Origin: Cucumibacter marinus DSM 18995
GTDB taxonomy: Bacteria; Pseudomonadota; Alphaproteobacteria; Rhizobiales; Devosiaceae
Length of the DNA: 64,000 nucleotides
Assembly: GCF_000429865.1 (NCBI RefSeq)
Contig: NZ_AUCR01000010.1
Coordinates: 135,166-199,165, forward strand
Direction: 5' to 3'
The position numbers were made by a program, and so were the translations under genes. The notes under the pieces were generated by a model. The model had not been told where the DNA came from. It saw nothing but the letters and a program-made list of their open reading frames with translations, and searched no databases. How positions within the stretch are numbered: the first letter of the stretch is position 1; each line of letters opens with the position of its first letter. Shown here piece after piece: positions 34,223-43,516 of the stretch.

Positions 34223-35557
34223 CTAATCGATTTTTGAGCGGGGGTTCGGAAACGCGCCGGGCTGCCAAAGGCGCCTAGTCACCTGTTTCCGACTGTCCTT
34301 CATTTCCGTCAGGCGAGTCTCCAAATCAGTATGATCCGCGATCATATCACGGAGATGCTGTACGGTGTCCGCCCCGTAGCGGCAGAGCACATGGTCACGC
34401 GAAATACCGTTCTTCGGAGCAAATTCACTCGGCTCTTCGAAACTCAACGAAAACGCTCCACATCGATACAAAAGGAATGTCATCAACCGATTCAGAACCG
34501 AACTCCGCTGACCAAATATCTCTGAGAACCGCGCAATCTTCCCATCTCTGCCAGAAATGTGCAGGACGACGGACGTGTCTTTGCGCACCCTGTTGGATAT
34601 TTCCTGTTTCGCGCGCACGAGTCGGTTTTGATCGTATCCGGTCAGAAGCTCATATAGGTTCGCGTCGTCACCAATCTTAGAGATGTCATTCCTGAAAACC
34701 TCCTCTACGGGTTCAAGATCATCCCCAAATAGCTCGTACAGGATCGTATCTTGACGATAACGTTCGACAGTCAGCCTACAAAGGTCGACTAAAGCGCCAT
34801 CACCAAATCCAGAAATAAGGTAGCGGTGGTGCGCTCCGTTGAGCGCCGGCTGTGCCAATTGATCATTTCGCCAATAAGATGACACAGGGAACTCATCGGC
34901 CCCGCTTTCAAGGCCGAAGCCACTGGCTAGAACAATACAGTCGAACGTCGATGTGCCACCTTCGGGCTGATCTAAGTCGAAAAAGGCTCCGGTTCTTTTC
35001 GATCGCGTGCCGACGTAATCGATGGTTTTATCACCGACGTTCAGCGTGAAATTGCGGAGCCCTAGGTAGACGGAGATACGGTCACCGTCCGCTGCGAATC
35101 CATCGCAAAACTGACCGAACTCGTTCAAAATGGTCCGGGCGACGTCTGATGCTCTCCCCTCAGACCAGTTGAGCACGGGTAGAGACGCACCCGGCGCCCG
35201 ACTCCCGAAATATGGCCAGTCATAGATTCTGGGGTGTAGCCAACGCCCGTCAGCGCCTTGCTGAATCGGGCTCAAATCCCACAGTTTCTCAAAGATAGTG
35301 ACTTTTGTAGTCGGCTCAAACAGAGATAGAAGGCACGCGGCCATCGTGAGGCCACCAATGCCGCCACCTACTACAGCGATATTCTTAATCGGATAGCTTT
35401 TCCGTCGCTCCCATAATGCCCATGCGAGATTATGAGCGCGGACCTGTTGATTATAGACGGTGACGCCTCGCTCTAAGCTCCCCAAAAGGTAACATCCATC
35501 GGCTAACCGGTAGGCCGCTTCGATTTCGGATGCTCGTGCTTCAACATCAACAGTCAT
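34223..35557 (-). CDS. FAD/NAD(P)-binding oxidoreductase of unknown role
   Basis: A 444-residue protein. An unusual 55-residue helical N-terminus precedes a Rossmann FAD motif (NIAVVGGGIGGLTMAACL, glycines at 64-69), FEKLWDLSPIQQGADGRWLHPRIYDWPY and a second nucleotide-binding region FDCIVLASGFGLESG. The C-terminal 170 residues lack a familiar substrate domain. It is co-transcribed with the GAF-like gene and sits between the integrase and the Druantia-like cluster. A redox sensor-effector pair within the defence island is conceivable; no function can be claimed. Confidence 0.65.
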   Translation of the reverse strand: MTVDVEARASEIEAAYRLADGCYLLGSLERGVTVYNQQVRAHNLAWALWERRKSYPIKNIAVVGGGIGGLTMAACLLSLFEPTTKVTIFEKLWDLSPIQQGADGRWLHPRIYDWPYFGSRAPGASLPVLNWSEGRASDVARTILNEFGQFCDGFAADGDRISVYLGLRNFTLNVGDKTIDYVGTRSKRTGAFFDLDQPEGGTSTFDCIVLASGFGLESGADEFPVSSYWRNDQLAQPALNGAHHRYLISGFGDGALVDLCRLTVERYRQDTILYELFGDDLEPVEEVFRNDISKIGDDANLYELLTGYDQNRLVRAKQEISNRVRKDTSVVLHISGRDGKIARFSEIFGQRSSVLNRLMTFLLYRCGAFSLSFEEPSEFAPKNGISRDHVLCRYGADTVQHLRDMIADHTDLETRLTEMKDSRKQVTRRLWQPGAFPNPRSKID

Positions 35558-35959
35558 ATGTTGCCAGACCCAAAAGTACTGGCCAATATGTTAATCTCGA
35601 TTCAAGGCGTATACTACCTTTTGTCACGGTCGCCGTGCGATCTCGTGTCATTCACGAATTTCCTCGCACGAACTTGTGAGCAAACGCGTTCTTATAGCCG
35701 GAGCACGCCCGACAACGGCCGCCAATGATGTGCGTGCAAACACCAGATTGCCGCGATCCATGTGGAGAGACATCTACGAGTTCTTCCTTTTCATTGTCAC
35801 GTAGAAGTTGGAAGCGCAGTGCCGCCGCCGCAATCTTCGCATTCAGCGAGATTGACGACAATGGGATGAAGGCTTGGGTAATACGCGTAGATATTCGCTC
35901 TCGCGGTACCTACGCTTATCTGGATGGTATGAGTATTCGCAGCGGGGGCGGAGCTCAAA
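35558..35959. other. Gap with one weak cysteine-rich frame
   Basis: About 400 bp upstream of the FAD operon and downstream of the nuclease-helicase gene. A minus-strand frame at 35652-35861 (TTG start only, 69 residues) contains GVCTHIIGGRCRACSGY, a Cys/His cluster that could bind zinc, but there is no ATG or ribosome site. The promoter of the FAD-GAF operon should lie in the first 100 bp. Confidence 0.35.
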
Positions 35960-37924
35960 TTACAGACCTACCCATTCAACAAAATCAGATCTCCGCTTCT
36001 GCACCCTCATGAGCGCATCTTTCACGACCGAGGGCCGCTTCGACACGTTGATGACCAGTGTATCCATCGCTCGGGTCAGTGGGATCATCATCCATTGCGC
36101 GGCAAAAGCCGCCGCAAGATCATCCTTCGTTTCAAATAACCCGCCAAGATCCGGCGGCGATGCCAGCCATTGTTCGTATTTGTAATCATAGAAATCATCA
36201 AAGGCGTAGTTGATCACGGTCCAGCCTTCGAGCCCGCGGCAGGAGTCGTATTGCACGATCCGCAGAGCGTCGCGCTCCGTTGGATAAATTTCCCGGACGT
36301 CAGACGATGATGCGTCCCAAACGACGCCTCCGTTCTGGCGAATAGTCCGTCCCGGTATCGAGTAGGTATCTTCACCATCGCGGACCACCAACGATGGCGG
36401 AACGCACGCAAGTAGATCGACAGGGTAGTTTCCGAGTTCCGCGGCTTCCCCGAAAATCTGACTCAACAACGCAGTTTGACCGGACATGTCACCCTCAACG
36501 ATGATGACCCGTCCTCCATTGGCGTCTGGATTTGGTTCGAGGTCCCAGTTCTGAAGGCCGAGGGAATTAGCACAATCGGCTACGAAATGCGCGAGACTAG
36601 CCTTCATTCTCAGGCACCGCCGCAACCGGCGCGGCCGCATCTTTTCCCGTGCAAGTCCCGATGACCAATCCGCTACGGATGCCCGCACATACTGATCGAC
36701 TCCGTCGGCCACAACAATGCGTTCCGGTTGGTAGACTGCCCGCAAAATCTCGATTTCATTGGATGGCCAATCCTGCCCTTCATCGACGAAGATTGCGTCC
36801 CAGGCAAAATCATCGGCGTTATCCTGAAGGACGCTCTCAAGGTCATCACTGGAAAGCGCTCCGCTACGAATGTAGTCTAAGAGAGTTTCCTTGTGTTCCT
36901 CGTAGCGCTCCAAAAAGCTATCGTAAGTCTTGATGATGCCGAGTTCATGCATCAGGCGGCCGACGAACGCATGCACCGTTTCAATCCGAATGCCGCCTTT
37001 TTCGATCTGGTGAGGGACACCGAGCAGTGCCATCGTGCGTCTCATGTCGGCGACAAGTGCCTTGTTGTAGGTCAGCACGAGCGACCGCATCCGGTTACTG
37101 TCGTAAGCACGGTACGCCATCTGAAGAAGAATGACGGTCTTCCCAACGCCGCCTCTGCCACGGACTACGACTTGCCTATGTGTCAGATCATCGAGCCAGG
37201 CCTCGGGCAGTGCTGCCTTGACAATGCGATCCATGCGCCGCCGGTCGAGCGGCGTGGGCTCCATGGTCTGAAGCAAAGCGGTCTCTGACGAAAAGATTGA
37301 ATCGAAGACGTCCTCCGAGCCGAAGCTGAGCGTTACGCGGCGGTCGTTGTTAGCCGGAGACGACACTTGGCCCAAAATGTTGAGAATGCGTTCGAAGCTC
37401 GCATCGATGCCGAAACAGTTGTGCGGCCGATTAGGGAGGTCGGGCTCACGCAGTCCGGAAAAGAAAATCAGATCCTGGAGATAGATCTTCGGCACACCGT
37501 TCCGCGCAAGGTACTTCTTGAGTTCGAATAACTGCTGCCGGGCCTTCTCGGTCACGCACTCCCAGCCTCTGGGATACCTTACCGAAGCAACCTTGTCGTC
37601 GAACCTAACACCCGTCGCATCGTGTGATTTGGCCTCAATGACAAGGGCGAAGTTGCGCACCGAAGCGCGCCGCGGAACGAAAGGCTCGCCCTCGCGCGGA
37701 TAGAATTTGAACTCAATGTCAAACTCGCGTGGCTCAGAGAACTGCCCCACCACAAAAAGGTCGATGTCTTCGATCGGATGTCCGTAAAGCTTGAGGCCAA
37801 CGAAAATCTTCACATGATCGTCGGGGTGCTGGCTGAGGTCGGGCCAGACGGCAAGCAATTGCTTACGCAAATGCAGGGCTGCCTCGTATTCTTTCCCTTC
37901 GCCGACGCCAACCAGTTCTATCAT
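35960..37924 (-). CDS. NERD-like nuclease fused to a UvrD-type helicase
   Basis: A 654-residue protein. The N-terminal 130 residues carry a PD-(D/E)XK-like nuclease pattern: Asp53/Asp55 in IEDIDLFVVG and Glu97-Ala-Lys99 in ALVIEAKSHD, as in NERD domains. From residue 250 a superfamily 1 helicase follows with Walker A GRGGVGKT (256-263), Walker B IFVDEGQDW and the late motif YDSCRGLEGWTVI, ending in a region MMIPLTRAMDTLVI. It starts six bases after the giant helicase stop, so it is the last gene of the Druantia-like operon and a candidate DNA-degrading partner. Confidence 0.8.
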   Translation of the reverse strand: MIELVGVGEGKEYEAALHLRKQLLAVWPDLSQHPDDHVKIFVGLKLYGHPIEDIDLFVVGQFSEPREFDIEFKFYPREGEPFVPRRASVRNFALVIEAKSHDATGVRFDDKVASVRYPRGWECVTEKARQQLFELKKYLARNGVPKIYLQDLIFFSGLREPDLPNRPHNCFGIDASFERILNILGQVSSPANNDRRVTLSFGSEDVFDSIFSSETALLQTMEPTPLDRRRMDRIVKAALPEAWLDDLTHRQVVVRGRGGVGKTVILLQMAYRAYDSNRMRSLVLTYNKALVADMRRTMALLGVPHQIEKGGIRIETVHAFVGRLMHELGIIKTYDSFLERYEEHKETLLDYIRSGALSSDDLESVLQDNADDFAWDAIFVDEGQDWPSNEIEILRAVYQPERIVVADGVDQYVRASVADWSSGLAREKMRPRRLRRCLRMKASLAHFVADCANSLGLQNWDLEPNPDANGGRVIIVEGDMSGQTALLSQIFGEAAELGNYPVDLLACVPPSLVVRDGEDTYSIPGRTIRQNGGVVWDASSSDVREIYPTERDALRIVQYDSCRGLEGWTVINYAFDDFYDYKYEQWLASPPDLGGLFETKDDLAAAFAAQWMMIPLTRAMDTLVINVSKRPSVVKDALMRVQKRRSDFVEWVGL

Positions 37925-37929
37925 CTACT

Positions 37930-40900
37930 TCAACCGGTGATCTGCTGGTAGATGGTGCGCGTTGCCGTTGGAAGGTTACCCCGTATCACGAGTTCATTCT
38001 CGACAATCACCTGGTACTCAGTGCCGCTGTCGCGAAATTCAGCTATCGCCGGATCAGCGGGATGACCTGTCGTCAAAGGCCCCGAAAGCGCAATGACGAA
38101 CTTCCGACCTTTGCATTCAGCAAGAATTGGAGCCGTGACTGACTTTCCATTTCCATAGGCGATTTTTAGCCCAGCCTCGAATGTCGCCATCCCCTCGTCG
38201 CGCCGGAGGAGGTCGTTCAGCAACAAGGCTGTAGATCGCTTGAGGCGTTCAGCGCTGAATCCGGGATTCAGTCCTGTCAGCAGATATTCCAGCAGTTCAG
38301 CGCCCACATGCCTGTCGAGCAGGCGATGTTCGAACTTATTCTTGAAGCTCCGCAAACAGCGGTAGCACGAAGCGTCGCAGTCCTCGGGGCAGGTTTTCAG
38401 CAATTGGAGTGCGCGCTGGAACAGCTCAAGTCCGCGATCTGCAAACTGACTCGCAAAGCCCGCGCCGCCAGGAAGCGTGTCATAGAGAAAGATCTCTGCT
38501 TCCAACCCGCTTTTACCCGCAGGAGTGAGCGCAGGTCGATACTCGGCCATCAACTCGCCAGGCTCGATCTCCAGTATCTGGCATGCCGCCTTGGCAAGTG
38601 CTTCGCTGACAGTTCGCAGCGCGACATCCGTTGAATAGTGCCCCGGCTTCAGTTTGAGCGGTGCGGCCACGCGCATTGAGAACAGCGCGATGTCCGTAAT
38701 GAAATCGGTGCCAAGCACCAGGTGGCGTGTCGGTCCAATGCCATCACACATGAGTTTGTCATCATCATCCGGATACGGCTTGCGGTGAGGCGCCGCCAGG
38801 ATCGGCGATGGGGTGTTGCTCGCTTCTATTCGGCCGCATTTGACACAGTAGTTGTATCCTTCTTGCTGCGGACCCGTATTCGACACCAGGAGGTGTCGCC
38901 GGGTTTTCAGACTACGGATTCGCTCATTGGCTTCGGACCAGCCCTCATCGTCTCCCGGCGTTCCCATCGTCAACTTCGCTCGGGTGGCGTAGCTGGTTTC
39001 CGGAATTTCGTCGGGAGACGTCATCTCCTCGACGCCGATCGGGTGAGCGAACCCCGGCGGCCGCATCCAGTAGCGAGCGGGCCCAAATGTGTTTTCGCCA
39101 CCGCATGCCTCGCAATCAGTCGTGTCATTGCGGACGATTTCACCCGCTTCGAACGTCCTCGCGAAACCACAGTCGCTGCATTCCATGTAGAGACGTTTGC
39201 TCTCCCAAGCGTGGAAGCGGTCGTCCTTCATGACCGAATAGATGGCCCCCGAGGTGTAGCACTTGCCCGCAATCCAGACCTGTTTGTCCGGCGCATATTG
39301 GGAAAGCGCTATCGGCAAGCCCTGTGAGGGCGCGAATTTCATGATGTGCCTGTGGCGGGACGACCGGTCGCGGTCGAATACGTTGAAGGTCGCAACATCA
39401 GTCGGAAATGCGTATCGAGGGAGCTTCCCGCAGTAAAGGAGGCGGTCCAGCATCTTGCCGGGGCTGGAAGCCTGCTGCGGGTGTTCTTCTCCTTCCTCAG
39501 CTGCTTCTTCGTCACCTGCGGTATCGGCGTCGTCGTCATCCTCGGTCTCGTCCTCTTCACCGGGACCAGGGGCGATGGCCTCGCCCACAGCTTGAAGGCA
39601 ATCACTGACGAACTCACCTAGGAGAAGAGCCCGATCGTCTCCGGATAGTTGCTCAGGAATCCACCCGGCTATGCGGGTACGCAACGTCTCCTCATTGTCG
39701 GCGAGCCATGCCGCGAAGTCATCCCGATTCAAGAGCGAATCCGCCTTCCGAAAACCGGAGACACTTCCCAGAACAGAAAACAGGTCGTGTGGTTGGTCAG
39801 GGTCGATGATCGGAAGGCGATCCTGGTGATAGTTCTGCAGGAGGAACGCGCGGATGTGGCGGCGCACGATCTCAGGGTTGTCCAATGTCAGTTTCGGGTC
39901 GACGACATCACCCCGGATCATCTCGTCGGGCTGGGAGAAATAGTGCTCATCATGGGTGTCTGCGCTCCCAAACGCGACGACTGTGGCTACAGCATTGCCG
40001 CGGCGACCTGCACGGCCTGCCCGCTGCTGATAGTTAGCACGCCCAGGCGGCATGTTTCGCAGGGCCACGCCTGACAATGCTCCGAGGTCGATACCGACTT
40101 CCATAGTCGTCGTGCTGGACAAAATGTCGATTGCGGTGGAACGCCCTCCAAGACCGCTCCCACTCAGCGCGATATCCTGGAACAAGAGCTCATTTTCTTC
40201 TGCTTTGGAGAACACATCCTCGTTTTGCGGCGCGTTTAGCTGGGCAGTGTGTTCAGCGGCAATGAGAGCCATCGGCTGCCGCGGCGGGTCCTCAAGGGCC
40301 TGCGTAACCGGTTTGCGATAAAAACCTTTGCGCGCAAGAAAGACCGGGTCGGCATCTGGATCAAGGGCGGAGACGGTATCACTTCCGCAGTCAAGGCAGC
40401 TTTCAATGCCAGGGATAGGACGATGGACCGATTTGCAACTTGAGCAATGCATCCAGGCACCATCAAACTGGAGCGAAAGCTCGCTGCCGTTCAGGCACCG
40501 ATACCCACTCTCCACTGATTGCGTGAACCACTTGAGCAGTTCCGGCGACCAGCTATCCCAAAAGACCTTCCTGGCGGCCTTATCGTCGATGACGGATTCA
40601 ATTGCCTTGATCTTGGCTTTCGGGTTTCGCGGCTTGACCCGAAATCCTTCTGATGGCGGCCGATTGATCCAGGTGCCCGGCATCTGCGCAAGCCTGAAGC
40701 CGTTGTTGTTCCAGCACCGCAACCAGTAGCGCGCGATCGCAAGTTTGGCCTCATCGTTCTCAGCGAATCCCGGTATCGGCGGCAGGCCCAATATCTTCTT
40801 TGTGTGGCGATCGCTTTCTTTCAAAGTTGCGAGCGCCAGGGGTTCCATCCCCCAAAACCTGTCGGTCAAGGTCGTCAGCATGCTGCTAAGCAGCGACTCC

Positions 40901-43494
40901 GGCGGACGGTGAGCCCGAATTTCCAACAACAAGCTCAACAAGGTCGACGGATCTTCCAGTTCATCCTGGCGGACCGCCTCGTCTACAACTTCTTCAGCAT
41001 CAAAGTTTTCCCCGCCCCGCATTTCCGGACGCAGGCGCACGTTCAGGCGTTTGGACGCGAGCAACACACCAAAATAAAGGTCGTCAAGATTCAGGTGCGG
41101 GCGAATTGCATTCTGTTCCTTGAGCCAATTGAAGCCGCTGATGATCAGGGGGCGGAGAGAATCCCGTTCGGAATACATCTGCAGATTTGGTGCCAGACGA
41201 GCTGCCACCTGCCGGGAGTCCGAGAAGGCGAGCACTTTGCGGCCTCGCAGCGGAGCAAATGGTGTCGCTTCCTTTGGCCCAGGAGGCTGAATTTGAATTT
41301 GTCGGGCCAGTAACGCCTGAAAGGGCTGGTCGCCCTTGGTTTGATGGTCCTGCACGTAGCTTCGCCCAAAGCGTGCGGTCTTGCCGCAAACCGCACACGG
41401 AGTGAACTGGCCGCGCGACTCGAAACCGGTGTCGTTCTCATTCTCGTCGTCGGCCGTATCGGTGAGCCGATCCTGCCGGATGAAGACCGTTCGCATGCGC
41501 GGTCCGGGAGAGAGCGGATTCAGTTGTCCTGTTTCCAGATCGTAGTCGGCAGGTTCGGCGCCATCGTCGTGCGCCGGTTGCTCAAGAAGCAAATCGATAG
41601 GCAGCAACGGGCTCGTCTCGCCACTCGCCATGCGCAACTGCTCTCCCGGCTCGGACCAGAGAGCACGCGGTGAATCGACGTCGTCGGTATAGGCGCGAGC
41701 GTAGGCGGTTCCGCAGTTTCGGCAGGTGAACAGCTCGAGCACCCGGGCCCCGCAGCCGCATTCTTCTGACGGCTGTGAGCACATTTTTCCGCAGATGCCA
41801 TCACGTTGATCCTCGGAGAGCTCGCTGCAGCCCGGATCCATACAGACCCAAAGGCCAGGCAAGCCCCGAAAGAAGTTGTGTATGCGGCAGGGCAGCAGTC
41901 CGGGTAGATTCGGCTCCGGCCTCGCAACGCTTCCGAGCGCCATCAGGACAGTAACGGCTTCGTCGGCAGTTTTGGCCGGAACATCACCGGCAAACAGAAA
42001 AGTACCAAGCTCGGCGATGGGCCGGGCTTCCTTCATGGTCGCATTAATCAGTGCGCACATTGCAGGGAGCGATTTCAGCGCATCGAAGAGCCCACGTTCT
42101 GTCGATTCCGCACCCGTGACGCCTCGGTAGTCGAGCAATGGCGTGATCAATGCCAGCTTGGCATCGTCGGTATCCGCCTCGTAGAACGCATTCAGATCAA
42201 TCCCGGAAAGGGCTTCGGCGTCCTCCAACGTTCCCTTCCCAGCACCTTCCTTGAGATCGAGTGTGCCTTCGATTGGAACGAAGGTATCAGCCGGGATGCC
42301 GGAGAGCTGCGATCCAAACGCCGGGGCATAATCAGCATCTTTGAAACTCGCTGTCGCGCAGATAATCCGGAAACGGTCTTCCGGGACACCGATCCGGTCC
42401 CGCAACCGTCTTAGCAGCAATCCCACTTCTGCGCCGGCCGCACCGCGATAGAGGTGTGCTTCGTCGAGCACCACCAGAAAGGTCTCATCTGGGTTGTCAG
42501 CAAGCCACTCACGTGTCCTGTCAAAGATAGGTCGCTCGATTGGTCGCATGAGCATGTATTCGAGCATCGAATAGTTCGTGACGAGCAGGTCAGGCGGTGC
42601 GGCATGGACCTCGTGTCGCGTCAGAAGTTCGGAGTCGTCAGGTAGCGTAACTGCCCTGACGAACTCTCCCGTCTTCCGGTCTTGCCAGGCGCTGCCCTTT
42701 TGCCCGAACCAGGCTTCAAGATCGGGTTTTGCTGGCCATTTGCCGCGATCCTTCAAGGCGGTCAGCAACTCAACAGCCTGTGCCTTCTCTTCGGCATCTT
42801 CGCTCTCCGCACGCCTGAGCACGTCGACGTAGAAGCTGTCGAAGGATTGTAGTCGTGACGAATCCTTCTTCGACGTGCGAATGCCTGCATAAGGGGTCCG
42901 GCTTGTATATCGGGCAAATCGAGGTGGGCGGCCACACCACTCCTTGAAGGAACTGACGAGGCGCGGGTCGCCCAGCAAGGCGCGAAGTCGCCCCAACTGG
43001 TCGTTTACGAGCGCATTCATCGGGTACATGATCAGCGCCCGCATCGCGGGCTGCTCAGCGAAGACACTGGGACGCGTTTGCGCCTCCTGCGCAAACTTGC
43101 CCAGGATCGGAAGAAGGAATGATTCCGTCTTTCCCGAACCCGTCCCGGTCATGATGACCAGATTCTTTCCGTCGATGAGATTGTGACGAAGCGACTCAGC
43201 CTGGTGCTTGTACGGAGGATCGTAAATCAACCGCGGAAGGTCTTCGCTCGGAGAACTCAATCGTGAAAAGAGCGTCTGCGCGGCCGACGGCAGTCCGACC
43301 ATTGAGCCGAATGTATCGCCCGTTTGGTATTTAGGCGTCGATTCGAGATAAGGGACGCGATGAATGATGCCGTCACGTTCAAGAAGGTGTTGCCGCTGCG
43401 CAATCAACGACGGGGCACTTATGTGGTATGTCGCCTCGATATAGTCACTCAGCGAGCCGTGCAGGTTTTCTATAGTTTCTTTAATTGTCTGCAT
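37930..43494 (-). CDS. druE: DruE-like giant DEAH helicase with DUF1998 domain
   Basis: An 1854-residue superfamily 2 helicase. Walker A is GTGSGKTES (about residues 116-124), Walker B VVLDEAHLYRG, motif III-like ICATASF and motif VI NYQQRAGRAGRRGN. Between and after the helicase lobes are several zinc-ribbon-like CxxC clusters (for example CRNCGTAY, CSSCKSVH, CSDCGFAR). The C-terminus has the DUF1998 signature LYDTLPGGAGFA with CDASCYRCLRSFKN. Size and layout match DruE, the common component of Druantia antiphage systems. The ATG at 43494 has a strong GGGAGGGGGG site; an ATG at 43524 overlaps the previous stop. Confidence 0.82.
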   Translation of the reverse strand: MQTIKETIENLHGSLSDYIEATYHISAPSLIAQRQHLLERDGIIHRVPYLESTPKYQTGDTFGSMVGLPSAAQTLFSRLSSPSEDLPRLIYDPPYKHQAESLRHNLIDGKNLVIMTGTGSGKTESFLLPILGKFAQEAQTRPSVFAEQPAMRALIMYPMNALVNDQLGRLRALLGDPRLVSSFKEWCGRPPRFARYTSRTPYAGIRTSKKDSSRLQSFDSFYVDVLRRAESEDAEEKAQAVELLTALKDRGKWPAKPDLEAWFGQKGSAWQDRKTGEFVRAVTLPDDSELLTRHEVHAAPPDLLVTNYSMLEYMLMRPIERPIFDRTREWLADNPDETFLVVLDEAHLYRGAAGAEVGLLLRRLRDRIGVPEDRFRIICATASFKDADYAPAFGSQLSGIPADTFVPIEGTLDLKEGAGKGTLEDAEALSGIDLNAFYEADTDDAKLALITPLLDYRGVTGAESTERGLFDALKSLPAMCALINATMKEARPIAELGTFLFAGDVPAKTADEAVTVLMALGSVARPEPNLPGLLPCRIHNFFRGLPGLWVCMDPGCSELSEDQRDGICGKMCSQPSEECGCGARVLELFTCRNCGTAYARAYTDDVDSPRALWSEPGEQLRMASGETSPLLPIDLLLEQPAHDDGAEPADYDLETGQLNPLSPGPRMRTVFIRQDRLTDTADDENENDTGFESRGQFTPCAVCGKTARFGRSYVQDHQTKGDQPFQALLARQIQIQPPGPKEATPFAPLRGRKVLAFSDSRQVAARLAPNLQMYSERDSLRPLIISGFNWLKEQNAIRPHLNLDDLYFGVLLASKRLNVRLRPEMRGGENFDAEEVVDEAVRQDELEDPSTLLSLLLEIRAHRPPESLLSSMLTTLTDRFWGMEPLALATLKESDRHTKKILGLPPIPGFAENDEAKLAIARYWLRCWNNNGFRLAQMPGTWINRPPSEGFRVKPRNPKAKIKAIESVIDDKAARKVFWDSWSPELLKWFTQSVESGYRCLNGSELSLQFDGAWMHCSSCKSVHRPIPGIESCLDCGSDTVSALDPDADPVFLARKGFYRKPVTQALEDPPRQPMALIAAEHTAQLNAPQNEDVFSKAEENELLFQDIALSGSGLGGRSTAIDILSSTTTMEVGIDLGALSGVALRNMPPGRANYQQRAGRAGRRGNAVATVVAFGSADTHDEHYFSQPDEMIRGDVVDPKLTLDNPEIVRRHIRAFLLQNYHQDRLPIIDPDQPHDLFSVLGSVSGFRKADSLLNRDDFAAWLADNEETLRTRIAGWIPEQLSGDDRALLLGEFVSDCLQAVGEAIAPGPGEEDETEDDDDADTAGDEEAAEEGEEHPQQASSPGKMLDRLLYCGKLPRYAFPTDVATFNVFDRDRSSRHRHIMKFAPSQGLPIALSQYAPDKQVWIAGKCYTSGAIYSVMKDDRFHAWESKRLYMECSDCGFARTFEAGEIVRNDTTDCEACGGENTFGPARYWMRPPGFAHPIGVEEMTSPDEIPETSYATRAKLTMGTPGDDEGWSEANERIRSLKTRRHLLVSNTGPQQEGYNYCVKCGRIEASNTPSPILAAPHRKPYPDDDDKLMCDGIGPTRHLVLGTDFITDIALFSMRVAAPLKLKPGHYSTDVALRTVSEALAKAACQILEIEPGELMAEYRPALTPAGKSGLEAEIFLYDTLPGGAGFASQFADRGLELFQRALQLLKTCPEDCDASCYRCLRSFKNKFEHRLLDRHVGAELLEYLLTGLNPGFSAERLKRSTALLLNDLLRRDEGMATFEAGLKIAYGNGKSVTAPILAECKGRKFVIALSGPLTTGHPADPAIAEFRDSGTEYQVIVENELVIRGNLPTATRTIYQQITG

Positions 43495-43516
43495 ACTTGT
43501 CCCCCCTCCCGCATTC

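Noticed and set aside
37930-43494. DISARM (DrmA/DrmB) or MrfA-type helicase as the primary call
   Set aside because: DISARM would need drmC and separate DUF1998 and methylase genes; MrfA is much shorter. The 1854-residue length with a DUF4338 gene at the operon head fits Druantia better, though only profile searches can settle it.
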